The notes under the pieces: generated by a model | Databases searched by the model: none | Told to the model about the DNA's origin: nothing | Seen by the model: the letters and a program-made list of their open reading frames with translations, nothing else | Source: an uncultured Calothrix sp. | GTDB lineage: Bacteria > Cyanobacteriota > Cyanobacteriia > Cyanobacteriales > Nostocaceae | Assembly (NCBI GenBank): GCA_937973965.1 | Contig: CALJJQ010000077.1 | Location: 1-55,154 of the forward strand | Length of the DNA: 55,154 nucleotides | Direction: 5' to 3' | Part shown: piece after piece, positions 1 to 8,802 of the stretch | Layout: the number at the start of each line of letters is the position of its first letter | Numbering within the stretch: position 1 is the first letter of the stretch | Position numbers and translations under genes: made by a program

Positions 1-181
1 ATTAGTCAAAAAAACAACTTATTGGAGGCGTACTTCTTTGTACTTTGGCTCATAAATGTAGTATATTCATCAAATACTGCTGGTTAATCAATTTAGTTGT
101 TGCTAAAACTGTAACCGCCATTAGTTCTGCATCCAAACTATGCCATATTTAACATCAAAACAAGAGAGTTCAGGTGGTGTG

Positions 182-1507
182 ATGAAATATCAATCAAACA
201 CAGCACGAGAAATTTTTTTACAACGGCGCTATGGTGTACAGTTGGGTAGAAGATACGTCTTAGCGGCTGCAAGTGTGATGTTGATCGGCGTACTAGGTTG
301 TTCCCAGATTAGCAGCAACTCCGAACGGGCGATCGCAGAATCCCCTTTACCCCGCACAGAAGTACCACGCATTAATCAACCGATGACCCCCGACCCGAAA
401 ATTATCGCTGCCAATACTACATTTGGGTTTAAGTTATTTACAGAAGTTCACAAACAAGACCAAAATCAAAATATCTTTGTTTCTCCTGCGAGTGTGGCCA
501 TGGCATTGGCAATGACCTACAATGGAGCAAGTGGTTCCACTCAAGAAAAAATGGCTCAAACACTGGAGTTACAGGGATTTAGTTTGGAACAAATTAACTC
601 CACCAATGCCGAACTAGCCCAACTTTTGACAAACCCAGATGAAAAAGTCAAACTGACCATTGCCAATTCATTATGGGCAAATCAAAACATTCAGTTTCAG
701 CCAGATTTTCTCCAACGAAATCGAGATTTTTATAATGCCAAAGTCACAAATTTGAACTTTGCAGCGAGTGACGCTAGCAATCAAATTAACAATTGGGTGA
801 AAGACAATACCCAAGGCAAAATCGAAAAAATAGTTGAACAAATTCATCCGAATCAGGCATTATTCCTTATTAACGCCATTTATTTTAAAGGAAATTGGTC
901 TAGGGAGTTTGACAAAAATCAAACCACAGATTTACCCTTTTATCTCCCCTCTGGACAAACAAAACAACATCCAATGATGTCACAACGGGGTAAATATCGC
1001 TACTATGAAACTCCTGAATTTCAGGCAGTTAGCTTACCCTACGGTAAAGACGGGAAAATTAGCATGTATGTCTTTTTACCCAAAGAGAATTCGAGTTTAG
1101 CTGCTTTGCATCAAAACCTGAACTCGGAAAACTGGCAAAAATGGATGGGTGAATTTAGCCAACGTCAAGGACTAGTACGTCTACCCAAATTTAAACTGGA
1201 CTACGATATCAACCTTAACGATGCACTCACAGCCTTGGGTATGGGGGAAGCATTTACTGACAAAGCCAATTTTTCCGGAATGGGCAAAAATTTAAGTATT
1301 AGCGAAGTCAAACATAAAACCTTTGTGGAAGTGAACGAGGAAGGAACCGAAGCCGCAGCAGTGACTTCTGTAGGTATAGTCCGTCTTTCGGCAGTACAAG
1401 AAGAACCACCCTTCGAGATGGTAGTCGATCGGCCATTTTTCACTGCGATTCGTGACAATCAAACAGGAAGTATCTTATTTATGGGTTCCATCCTCGATCC
1501 CACCTAA
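182..1507 (+). CDS. Serpin-family protease inhibitor, predicted lipoprotein
   Basis: Serpin-fold protein of about 441 aa, predicted to trap a target protease as a suicide substrate outside the cytoplasm. The N-terminus is basic, then hydrophobic (AAASVMLIGVLGCSQ), with VLGC as a plausible lipobox, so it is probably a membrane-anchored lipoprotein. The serpin core follows (FVSPASVAMALAMTYNGASG; LINAIYFKGNWSREF). Near the C-terminus is an inhibitory-type hinge, NEEGTEAAAVTSVG, then RPFFTAIRDNQTGSILFMG. Counting 17 residues from the hinge Glu puts P1-P1' near Leu-Ser with Arg at P2 (inference). Small residues at P12-P9 favour an inhibitor over a non-inhibitory serpin. An in-frame ATG at 140 is possible, but the ATG at 182 sits directly before the basic/hydrophobic signal. 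The target is unknown. Convergent with the next gene. Confidence 0.9.
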   Translation: MKYQSNTAREIFLQRRYGVQLGRRYVLAAASVMLIGVLGCSQISSNSERAIAESPLPRTEVPRINQPMTPDPKIIAANTTFGFKLFTEVHKQDQNQNIFVSPASVAMALAMTYNGASGSTQEKMAQTLELQGFSLEQINSTNAELAQLLTNPDEKVKLTIANSLWANQNIQFQPDFLQRNRDFYNAKVTNLNFAASDASNQINNWVKDNTQGKIEKIVEQIHPNQALFLINAIYFKGNWSREFDKNQTTDLPFYLPSGQTKQHPMMSQRGKYRYYETPEFQAVSLPYGKDGKISMYVFLPKENSSLAALHQNLNSENWQKWMGEFSQRQGLVRLPKFKLDYDINLNDALTALGMGEAFTDKANFSGMGKNLSISEVKHKTFVEVNEEGTEAAAVTSVGIVRLSAVQEEPPFEMVVDRPFFTAIRDNQTGSILFMGSILDPT

Positions 1508-1612
1508 GTTAGTCGGTGTAAAAAAATCAATCTATGTCCGAAACGAGTTTATACTCAAATATCGATTTTTGGGGAGTAGCCGACATATACTGCTGACACC
1601 AGAACTGGAGAT

Positions 1613-1652
1613 GGGCGATAAACGGAGCTTAACGGCTAAAGCCGTATCGCAA
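1613..1652. repeat. Dispersed imperfect palindrome, family A, copy 1
   Basis: Core ACGGCTAAAGCCGT is framed by GCGATA and TATCGC arms. The same roughly 38-bp sequence occurs at 13202-13241 (reverse) and 17327-17365. This copy lies between convergent genes and could act as a two-way terminator (inference). Confidence 0.8.
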
Positions 1653-1682
1653 TTTAATTTTTCCTACTCCCCTTCTCTGTCC

Positions 1683-2840
1683 TCAAGCTTCAAAAATTCC
1701 TAGAGACTTCTGTTTGAGATCCGGCTGTTTTGCCTCTGGGGGAGCTTGCATCTCCACTGAGACAGGATGTTCATCGCCATTTTCATTTCTTTCCCGCAAA
1801 GCACTTAAAGTCGTTTTAATCACCACTGCCGTTGGTACAGCTAAAACCACACCCAAAAGTCCACCGATTCTCGCTCCAGTCAGTACAGAAATTAACAACC
1901 ACACTGGATTTAACCCCGTAAAACTACCGAGAATCCGGGGAGCAATGAGATTTTCCAAGATTTGTTGCACAATTACGGCTGCAATTAAAACCCGCACTCC
2001 CATCGAGAAATCTTGTAAAGCCACAATTGAAGTCGTTAAAGCAATACCCACGGAACCACCATAGGGAATTAGAGCCATTAAGCCAATCGTTAAGCCAAAC
2101 AATAATCCAAAGGGAACCTTCAGCCACAAAAAGGTAGGAATTAAAGCTGAAGCCATGCAAGTTGAAACGATTAACTGGGTAATAAAAAAATTCTGGAAAC
2201 TGAGGCGAATCGTATTTGTAAAAGGTTCACGGAATCGAGTCGGGAGCCAATCAATGATACTTTGCCACAATTCATCCCCATGTTGGAGTAGATAAAAAGT
2301 CAATACCATCGTCAAGAGAAAATCCAGCAAACTGGTGAGGGTGATTACCGCCAAATTTAACACCTGTCCAGCGATCGCTTGTAATTGCCCCTTGACTTTA
2401 TCATTGATTTGGGAAACTAGGGCATCAAGATTAATTGGTAAACCGATACTATCGGCTTTTTCATTGAGTATCATAAGTTGGGAGCGTCCAGAATCAATTA
2501 ATTCCGGTATCCGCGCCACCAATTGCTGTGCTTGCGTTAACGCCAAAGGAAATAGGGTGACACCTAATGCCAATAAAATCGATAATGCCAGTAAAAATAC
2601 TAAGATAGCAACAGGGGTGCGTTTAGCTCCTTGCCGTTCCATCCAGCTAACAGGATAGTTCAGCAAAAACGCCAGCACCGACGCTCCCACCAAAATCACA
2701 ATCAAGGAGTGGAAATATTCAAAAATTGCCGAAATAGCCCAACCATTGAGAACCAACAAAGGCGCAAAAAGTGCGATCGCAATCAATCGGGATAGGGGGG
2801 CTAAGGTCTGCCACCAATCAAGGAGCTTACGTGTTTGCAT
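1683..2840 (-). CDS. AI-2E family transporter (PerM/YdiK-like permease)
   Basis: Polytopic membrane protein of 385 aa from the AI-2 exporter superfamily (formerly UPF0118). Hydrophobic segments lie near residues 18-80, then about 150-185 and 205-330. The family's soluble stretch (LVARIPELIDSGRSQLMILN) falls between the first and second membrane blocks, and LLTMVLTFYLLQHGDELW and LMALIPYGGSVGIAL match conserved family blocks. The C-terminal 40 residues are hydrophilic. Family members have been linked to autoinducer-2 export or Na+/H+ antiport; the substrate here cannot be read from sequence. It is monocistronic as far as seen, and divergent from the small membrane protein that starts at 2947. 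Confidence 0.88.
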   Translation of the reverse strand: MQTRKLLDWWQTLAPLSRLIAIALFAPLLVLNGWAISAIFEYFHSLIVILVGASVLAFLLNYPVSWMERQGAKRTPVAILVFLLALSILLALGVTLFPLALTQAQQLVARIPELIDSGRSQLMILNEKADSIGLPINLDALVSQINDKVKGQLQAIAGQVLNLAVITLTSLLDFLLTMVLTFYLLQHGDELWQSIIDWLPTRFREPFTNTIRLSFQNFFITQLIVSTCMASALIPTFLWLKVPFGLLFGLTIGLMALIPYGGSVGIALTTSIVALQDFSMGVRVLIAAVIVQQILENLIAPRILGSFTGLNPVWLLISVLTGARIGGLLGVVLAVPTAVVIKTTLSALRERNENGDEHPVSVEMQAPPEAKQPDLKQKSLGIFEA

Positions 2841-2946
2841 CTGCCGTCATTCGGGATACAACTAAAAATATATCTGCCATTAAGCCTATTATCTCTAACA
2901 AAAGTACAGAAAATTCTACTTTAACCAAGATTGTTACCAAAATACG

Positions 2947-3432
2947 ATGAAAAATTTTTCTCCCCAGGGTCATCCCCAGCAAAATAACCACGAATGGCGA
3001 CCGGATATCTCCCCAGATGACCAGTATTTAGATCTAGTCTATCACCCCAACAGCAATGTCTCTGGCCAATCCTCTCCAGACACTTCCACTTTTTTTAGCC
3101 TCATATTTTACCTTGTACCCATCATCGGTGTCTTTCCTTCCCTCTGGACGCTCTACCGTCGGGATGGCACAAGGGAACAAATCGCAATCAGTCGTTTATC
3201 TACAACCCTAACCCTCACCTGGATTCTCAGTTATTTATTATTGGCAACAGGTGCTGAAACTTCCCATTTCGCCCAACTGCGATTAATGATTCTCAATAGC
3301 TTCTTCACATCGGGTTATTTTTTGGTCAGCATTTGGCTCATCTTCCGCACAATCAAGGGTAAAACCCAACGTCTACCGGGAATTACCCCCCTCTCTCGAC
3401 GGATTTTTGCCAAAAAACCCAAACGTAAATAA
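2947..3432 (+). CDS. Conserved cyanobacterial membrane protein, unknown function
   Basis: Protein of 161 aa not assigned to a named family. The first 50 residues are polar and Pro/Asn/Ser-rich. Three hydrophobic stretches follow: FFSLIFYLVPIIGVFPSLW (about 57-75), a second near 90-105 (TLTLTWILSYLLLATG) and a third near 120-140 (FFTSGYFLVSIWLIF). The tail is strongly basic (RRIFAKKPKRK), so the C-terminus probably faces the cytoplasm. The layout resembles small DUF4870-like membrane proteins, but I cannot confirm this. It stands alone, with a 905-bp repeat-rich gap downstream. Confidence 0.7.
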   Translation: MKNFSPQGHPQQNNHEWRPDISPDDQYLDLVYHPNSNVSGQSSPDTSTFFSLIFYLVPIIGVFPSLWTLYRRDGTREQIAISRLSTTLTLTWILSYLLLATGAETSHFAQLRLMILNSFFTSGYFLVSIWLIFRTIKGKTQRLPGITPLSRRIFAKKPKRK

Positions 3433-3488
3433 ATTGCTGTTAAATAGGTAGCTGGTAAAAATTGTCGTTGAGATCAGGGAGTAGGGAG

Positions 3489-3508
3489 AGACGCGATATA
3501 TCGCGTCT
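3489..3508. repeat. Palindrome family B (inside element J, copy 1)
   Basis: Perfect 20-bp palindrome AGACGCGATATATCGCGTCT. Confidence 0.9.
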
Positions 3509-3557
3509 TTACGGGAGTAAGGCTTTGAGACGAATGAACGGTTACGTTGCAGTTTTA

Positions 3558-3727
3558 GAGGTTGTTTGTCAAGTATTAATTATCACTATTTTGACTATTG
3601 TCCTGACTCTGGACATGGGGTTATAAAGCTGATTTTCCCTTCGAGAGTATAAACGCGACATGTCGCGTCTCTTCCCATTCCCAAAAACGATAATTCAAGT
3701 CTTAAAATCGACTTTTAAAACATCCTC
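3558..3727 (+). mobile_element. 170-bp MITE-like insert nested in element J, TTA target duplication
   Basis: The ends are GAGGTTGTTT and AAACATCCTC (9 of 10 matched as inverted repeats). TTA flanks both sides (3555-3557 and 3728-3730). The uninterrupted relative at 53887-54011 (reverse) reads straight through this point with one TTA, so the insertion site and 3-bp duplication are visible directly. The insert carries a further palindrome, ACGCGACATGTCGCGT, at 3653-3668. A fragment of the right end recurs at about 9531-9567. Confidence 0.75.
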
Positions 3728-3757
3728 TTATGTTTAATTGCACCTACCTACTTAACT

Positions 3758-4337
3758 GACTTGCAAATAGGGAATCGGGAGTGGTGAGTAGGAATGAACT
3801 ATTGTCCTGTTTGGTTGTGTTCAAAGGAAATAGAAAACTGACTTGACAGACCACTATTCCCTATTCCCTAATCCCTACTCTTTTTTTTTATCAGTATATG
3901 CAGCGAAAATTGTTTAAACCAGTAAATTTTAAGTACATTTACGTATTTGCAATTTAAAATTTAGAGTATCTACTTATAAGAGTGGTCAAATGAGCAAAAA
4001 ACTTGCCATACTTCAATAAAACATATCCGGATCAATGTAAAGGTGAAGAGAAGAAATAGGAAAAACACGACAATAAGTGTTTTGCTTAACACTGTATTAG
4101 AAAATTTAGCGTTGATAATCAAAAGTTAAATATTATATATTGGTTGACCAATCATTCACACCAGGTAAAAAACACAATGGATTCGTCCATAAAGTCAATC
4201 CATAGACATATCCCCAGAGATGTAACGCTTAATCTTCGAGAATGCTTACTAGCATACTTTTGAAGTAATCCCAAATCCAAAATCCAAAATCGATAGACCT
4301 GCTTTGTTCAGACAGAAATGTGAAATTGTAATTAAGT
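3758..4337. other. Gene-free stretch upstream of the LCP gene
   Basis: No gene seen. It holds two runs of the GGGAATAGGGAGT-type filler repeat (about 3770-3885) and a short CCAAAAT-type heptamer run at about 4270-4290. The rest is AT-rich and may carry the promoter of the downstream gene. Confidence 0.5.
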
Positions 4338-5783
4338 GTGAGGATGAGAGTGACGATTCAACGAACTTCCACAGAAGGAAATAATTCGATTAATACAGTG
4401 AACCTTCAGGAGCAAAAGTCTACGAATGGCAAACCTGGACGTTGGCTGTGGTTTTGGCTAGGGATGAGTGGTATCGCCATGATTTCAGCCACCGCAGGAG
4501 CTTTATTAGCGGTTTCACTTACTAGTCAACCCTTAATGCAAGCAAATCTCAGCGCATCCGAAGCGGCTGTGTTTGGACAAGGTAGAATTTCCGGTGAAGG
4601 ATTTCGATTTTCGGAATTAACCCGTCCTGTCAACATTTTAGTTATGGGGATGAGCGTTTTACCCCACGACACCCAAAATGCACCGGAATCCCTCAAGGAA
4701 CTGGGTTACTTCCCCCAGGTTAATGCCTTTGATGGTTTAGCGGATGTGATGTTACTGATCCGCTTTAACCCAGAAACCAAAAAAATGACCTTGTTATCGA
4801 TTCCTCGTGACACAAGAATCGATCTCAAAGGACATGGCAAGGTGAAAATTAATTCCACCAATATTCATGGGGGTCCGGCTTTAACTGCTAAGAGTGTTAG
4901 CGAGTTGCTGGGAGATGTCCCCATCGACCGTTATGTACGCATCAATGTGTTGGGTGTAGCGAAATTAATCGATGCTTTGGGGGGGGTGGATGTCTATGTT
5001 CCCCAGGATATGAAATACCATGATCATTCCCAACATCTATACATTGATCTCAAAAAAGGCCAACAGCATTTAGATGGGGAAAAAGCACTACAATTATTAA
5101 GGTTTCGCCATGACGAAAATGGAGATATTGGTAGAATCCAACGGCAGCAACTTGTCATTCGCGCTCTAATTGACCAAGTTCTTAATCCTAGTATTCTTAC
5201 TCAAGTACCCCAAATTCTGAATGTCGTCAAGGAGAACATAGATACTAATTTGAATGTGGAGGAAATCCTAGCTTTAGCAGGGTTTGGCGCACGTACGAAT
5301 CGCTCTAACCTGCAAATGTTAATGGTTCCTGGGCGATTTAGTCAACCAGGAGAGTTTGATGCTAGTTACTGGGTTCCCTATCGCAATCAAATTCGCCGCA
5401 TGATGGCACAACATTTTGATCTACCCACCGATAATCCAGTTGCGACCAGAGATGTGAATTTAAGGTCTTTACGGGTTGCGATTCAAAATGCAACTGGTGA
5501 AGATAATATTAATTTTCAGCCATTGGTTAATCAACTAATTCGTTCTGGATACCGTAATGTGTATATGGCAAAACGTATTGGTAAGAATTTGGAAGAAACA
5601 CGGATTATCGCTCAATACGGTGATCAAGAAAGTGCGGAATCGATGCGTGGTGTTTTAGGTTTTGGCGAAGTTCGGATCGAAAGTACTGGTTCTATTGGTT
5701 CAGATATTAGTATTCAAGTCGGTCAAGATTGGTTAAAAAATAAATCTCTCTGGGAAAATCTAGTTGATCCGGTTGTGCGATAG
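4338..5783 (+). CDS. LytR-CpsA-Psr (LCP) family glycopolymer ligase
   Basis: Envelope enzyme of 481 aa. LCP proteins transfer undecaprenyl-linked glycopolymers to the cell wall or related acceptors. A cytoplasmic N-terminus and one membrane anchor (about 35-60, WLWFWLGMSGIAMISATAGA) come first. The LCP core carries MLLIRFNPETKKMTLLSIPR with DTRIDL directly after it, KINSTNIHGG, and LRFRHDENGDIGRIQRQQ; the Arg/Asp residues in these motifs bind the pyrophosphate lipid in known members. A LytR_C-type domain (about 375-470, beginning RVAIQNATG) follows. Start is GTG 4338 or ATG 4344, six bases apart; the sequence does not decide. No partner glycosyltransferase operon lies next to it. Confidence 0.88.
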   Translation: MRMRVTIQRTSTEGNNSINTVNLQEQKSTNGKPGRWLWFWLGMSGIAMISATAGALLAVSLTSQPLMQANLSASEAAVFGQGRISGEGFRFSELTRPVNILVMGMSVLPHDTQNAPESLKELGYFPQVNAFDGLADVMLLIRFNPETKKMTLLSIPRDTRIDLKGHGKVKINSTNIHGGPALTAKSVSELLGDVPIDRYVRINVLGVAKLIDALGGVDVYVPQDMKYHDHSQHLYIDLKKGQQHLDGEKALQLLRFRHDENGDIGRIQRQQLVIRALIDQVLNPSILTQVPQILNVVKENIDTNLNVEEILALAGFGARTNRSNLQMLMVPGRFSQPGEFDASYWVPYRNQIRRMMAQHFDLPTDNPVATRDVNLRSLRVAIQNATGEDNINFQPLVNQLIRSGYRNVYMAKRIGKNLEETRIIAQYGDQESAESMRGVLGFGEVRIESTGSIGSDISIQVGQDWLKNKSLWENLVDPVVR

Positions 5784-5836
5784 GTTTTTTTAGATTGAGA
5801 TGAGAGATTTTTGATGGAGTTATATTCATGATTTCA

Positions 5837-5890
5837 TGATTCAGTCAACGGCACGCTATTTTTCAATTCTTAAATCGGATTGCTATAGAT
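5837..5890 (+). repeat. Dispersed repeat D, partial copy
   Basis: Matches the distal ~50 bp of the repeats at 25912-26031 and 37193-37318 (shared blocks CAGTCAACG, ACGCTATTTTTCA and CTTAAATCGGATTGCT with small changes). Confidence 0.6.
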
Positions 5891-5986
5891 ACATTCAAAA
5901 CTACTCAATTTGACGATCATCAATTAATTCCAGCTTTGCTGGGATTTTTTTAATTAGGGTTTGCTGTTCGCGAAGCACTAGCTGTA

Positions 5987-6078
5987 ATATCGTTTACGCC
6001 AATGCTTGCTACATATCAGAGGCTGTAACCGTTGATTATTCCAGTTTCATTTATTGCAAAGTAAAAGATAATCGATAT
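5987..6078 (+). repeat. 92-bp dispersed repeat C, copy 1
   Basis: Begins ATATCG and ends CGATAT. Near-identical copies occur at 27094-27185 and 32288-32377, and a partial reverse copy at 46963-47010. No ORF. Confidence 0.8.
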
Positions 6079-6110
6079 AAAAGTCTTTTCGCGAGGATAG
6101 GGAATAGGGA

Positions 6111-6131
6111 GAGACGCAACATGTCGCGTCT
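6111..6131. repeat. Palindrome family B variant
   Basis: Imperfect palindrome GAGACGCAACATGTCGCGTC inside the 347-bp element. Confidence 0.7.
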
Positions 6132-6590
6132 GCACAGGGAGTAGTTTTAGCCCTACGGATTCCAATTTTCACAAGGCCAAAAAAACTACAGATGTCAGCT
6201 TTTTGAGCTTCTATGCACTTATTTATTTGCATTTTCTGGAACTAAAATACACTCCGAAGCTAACAGTATAAGAGTTTTACTGCTTTTCAGCAAGCCCTAA
6301 TTAAAAATAGAGAATAGGGAACAGGAAATAGGGAACAGAAATCAAAACTATTGGTACATGGGAATTTCCGGAAAAGAAAAGTGTGCTGAGGTGTGTTGGA
6401 TATAACTAAGTTGCTGTTGCTACCAAAGATAGTAATATCCGTTATTGAAACCACAGGGAAGCAATCTTATCATCCTCAAACTACCATGACAGAAAGCAAC
6501 CTGGTATCAAGTATTTAAAAACTACCTATAATGATTTTCAGGAGTTGATCTACAACGCCACTTTTTACTTGATAATTTCCCCAATTAACC

Positions 6591-8234
6591 ATGTCTTGTC
6601 GATATTTGCGTATTTCTTCCCTATTTTCAACCGTATTTCTGATCACACTGGCTTTAATTTTCAGTTGGGGATTATATATAAATCCTGTAATTGCCGAAAA
6701 TCAAGAAAAAGCACCGATTGTTATTGATGGTCAGCAAATTTTTGAAATTGGTGAATCAGTCAATCAAAGTGCTAAGGAACGCGCTCAAGAATTTAACAAT
6801 CGATTAAGACAGGCTGTACGTTCTGACCAAAAAATCGAAGTTACTGTTCCAGAAAACCAAAAAACGCCACAGATTTTATTAAATAATCAACAGTTATTAA
6901 CTGTCACACCCAACGATATTGAAGACGAAAATAGCCCTCAAACTCAAGCGCAAATATGGGGGAGACAAATTCAAAACAGCCTAATTAATGCCCAATCCCA
7001 AAGAAGTCTAGGATACCTGCGTAACATGACCCTCGTCTCCGTCGGGATTATACTACTAGCATTTGCACTTTCCTGGTTACTCGGATTTTTAAGAGGGCGT
7101 TTTTTAGAAAAAATTATTGAACAACTGAATAAAACCAGTGCGAGATTTGCTGGTGCTGATTTAGTCCGGGGATTAACAGTGCTTTTACATCTATTGTTGA
7201 TTACAGCACGCTTAGGCATCTGGATTGTTTCGATTCTGTATATTGCCAATTTATTCCCCTACACCCGTCAGTGGAGTTATCGAATTACCAGCATTTTAAT
7301 ATCTAGTTTTACCTCCTCCTTTGTCAGTTTAGGTAGTCGTTCCTATACGGTGATTGACTTTTTAGTTTTAGGAACTTTGCTATTTACTTTGGTGATTGTT
7401 GCTGGTAGTGCTACCAATATTCTTAGAACACGTGTACTTAGTGCAGCCGGAATTAATCGAGGAGCCCAAGAAGCGATCGCCATCTTAGCAAAATACAGTT
7501 TAATAGTTATTGGTGGCTTAGTTCTATTACAGGTTTGGGGTCTAGAATTAAGTTCCCTGACGATTTTAGCCAGTGCTTTAAGTATCGGAGTTGGTTTTGG
7601 TTTACAGGATATTGCCAAAAACTTTGGTAGCGGTCTAGTATTAGTGTTCGAGCGTCCCATCCAAGTCGGAGATTTTATCGAAGTTGGGAAATTAAACGGC
7701 ACAGTGGAACGGATAGGTGCCAGAAGTACGGAAATTAGAACCCTAGACCACGTTTCTATTATTGTTCCCAATTCTCGCTTTTTAGAAAGTGAAGTCGTCA
7801 ATTGGAGTCATCGTAACCCTATTTCCCGTTTACACATCCCTGTGGGAGTGAGCTATAACGCTAACCCCGAAACCGTCCGTCAAATCTTACTAGAAGCAGT
7901 CCAATCCCATCCCAGTGTTCTGGCTTCCCCTCCTCCTAGTATCCTATTTAAACGCTTTGGAGATAGTTCCCTCGATTTTGAACTGTTAATTTGGACATCC
8001 GAACCCCATAAACAATTCGTCACCATTAGTGATTTGTACTTTGATATCTTCAAAGCCTTAGCAGAACACAATATCGAAATACCCTTCCCCCAACGAGATT
8101 TACATATCCGTTCCGGTACTTTAGGACTTTCCCCAGAAATTGAAGCCGCGTTAGTTCGTTTGTCCAAATCTAATTTCCATCAATACAAGCAGCACCACCG
8201 CGACCAAGATTCCGAAGTTGCCAATGGAAATTGA
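6591..8234 (+). CDS. Mechanosensitive ion channel, MscS family, with periplasmic N-terminal extension
   Basis: Protein of 547 aa, predicted tension-gated channel of the inner membrane that releases solutes on hypo-osmotic shock. A signal-like hydrophobic start (about 10-30) leads into a ~110-residue hydrophilic, probably periplasmic, extension. Membrane segments follow near 150-170, 195-225, 255-275 and 295-320. The pore helix and beta domain are recognisable: SALSIGVGFGLQDIAKNFGS, ERPIQVGDFIEV, GTVERIGARSTEIRTLDH, IIVPNSRFLESEVVNWSH. The C-terminal alpha/beta domain ends IEIPFPQRDLHIR as in MscS relatives. It is longer than E. coli MscS (286 aa) because of the N-terminal extension and extra helices. 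It lies 59 bp upstream of petL on the same strand. Confidence 0.93.
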   Translation: MSCRYLRISSLFSTVFLITLALIFSWGLYINPVIAENQEKAPIVIDGQQIFEIGESVNQSAKERAQEFNNRLRQAVRSDQKIEVTVPENQKTPQILLNNQQLLTVTPNDIEDENSPQTQAQIWGRQIQNSLINAQSQRSLGYLRNMTLVSVGIILLAFALSWLLGFLRGRFLEKIIEQLNKTSARFAGADLVRGLTVLLHLLLITARLGIWIVSILYIANLFPYTRQWSYRITSILISSFTSSFVSLGSRSYTVIDFLVLGTLLFTLVIVAGSATNILRTRVLSAAGINRGAQEAIAILAKYSLIVIGGLVLLQVWGLELSSLTILASALSIGVGFGLQDIAKNFGSGLVLVFERPIQVGDFIEVGKLNGTVERIGARSTEIRTLDHVSIIVPNSRFLESEVVNWSHRNPISRLHIPVGVSYNANPETVRQILLEAVQSHPSVLASPPPSILFKRFGDSSLDFELLIWTSEPHKQFVTISDLYFDIFKALAEHNIEIPFPQRDLHIRSGTLGLSPEIEAALVRLSKSNFHQYKQHHRDQDSEVANGN

Positions 8235-8293
8235 GCTAATCAAATGGTTCAATATAATAAATAGATTCATCATCCATCAAACCGGAGAACATC

Positions 8294-8386
8294 ATGGGTA
8301 TATTCTTATTCGTCGTTTTTATTGCCATCTTTTTTGGTATTGCAGTTGGTTTACTGTTCGGTTTACGTTCTGCCAAAATTCTCTAG
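8294..8386 (+). CDS. petL: Cytochrome b6-f complex subunit VI, PetL
   Basis: A 30-residue single-helix protein, MGIFLFVVFIAIFFGIAVGL followed by LFGLRSAKIL. It has the size and pattern of PetL: a short hydrophobic helix ending in a Gly-Leu-(Arg/Lys)-x-x-Lys-x-Leu/Ile tail. As I recall, the GLRSAKIL tail is shared by Nostoc-type PetL. PetL is a peripheral transmembrane subunit of cytochrome b6f in the thylakoid and helps stabilise the dimer. CCGGAG lies 7 bases before the ATG as a ribosome binding site, and a clear hairpin-plus-T terminator follows at 8433-8459, which supports a real short gene. No other b6f gene adjoins, as is usual for petL. Confidence 0.82.
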   Translation: MGIFLFVVFIAIFFGIAVGLLFGLRSAKIL

Positions 8387-8432
8387 TATCAGTAACTGTT
8401 AACTGGTAACTGGACAAATCCGCAAATTACAT

Positions 8433-8459
8433 AGACAGGGGTTTGTCACCCTGTCTTTT
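8433..8459 (+). terminator. Intrinsic terminator of petL
   Basis: AGACAGGG and CCCTGTCT form an 8-bp stem around an 8-nt loop (GTTTGTCA), ending in a short T-run. Confidence 0.85.
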
Positions 8460-8802
8460 AAATGGGAGCATTAACGTAGAGTAGTTGGTTTTCCTCTGGG
8501 ATTGATTAGTTTTTTTAATCCGTAAAAACTCAAAATACGTCATTTTCCCAAGCCTCACGGCTTATTGACAAAAAAAACGACCCTATTCTCAATATTATTG
8601 ATTCTATTCTCAATCTCCTGACGTAATCATCATACTTTCAAGACTGATTATTGACATCTTGACAATTTCCAAATATACTATAGTACATTACCGCCGGGGC
8701 TATATAGTAAAAACAAAATTCTGAAGTAATCGAGCGATCGCTCGTTGCAAACATGTTCATCTGGATCAGCGCGATCGCAAACCCATAAATAAAAGTACCA
8801 AG
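8460..8802. other. Gene-free stretch
   Basis: AT-rich, with two GCGATCGC-like HIP sites near 8732-8776. No gene, repeat family member or RNA recognised. Confidence 0.4.

Larger units (their letters stand above)
3438..3757 (+). mobile_element. MITE-like element J, copy 1, interrupted by a second element
   Basis: The ends GTTAAATAGGT (3439-3449) and ACCTACTTAACT (3746-3757) form terminal inverted repeats. With the 170-bp insert at 3558-3727 removed, the remaining ~150 bp matches the reverse complement of 53887-54011 along its length, including a central AGACGCGATATATCGCGTCT palindrome. No open reading frame is present. Confidence 0.75.
5954..6300 (+). mobile_element. 347-bp non-coding element with 13-bp TIRs and TTAA flanks
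   Basis: The ends TTAGGGTTTGCTG (5954-5966) and CAGCAAGCCCTAA (6288-6300) are inverted repeats with one mismatch, and both are flanked by TTAA. The right half (6161-6300) is homologous to 43942-44102 and the middle (about 6080-6140) to the reverse of 53745-53812. Repeat C (5987-6078) lies inside the left part and is absent from the 53.7-kb relative, so it is probably a later insertion. There is no transposase; this looks like a MITE mobilised in trans. Confidence 0.65.
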
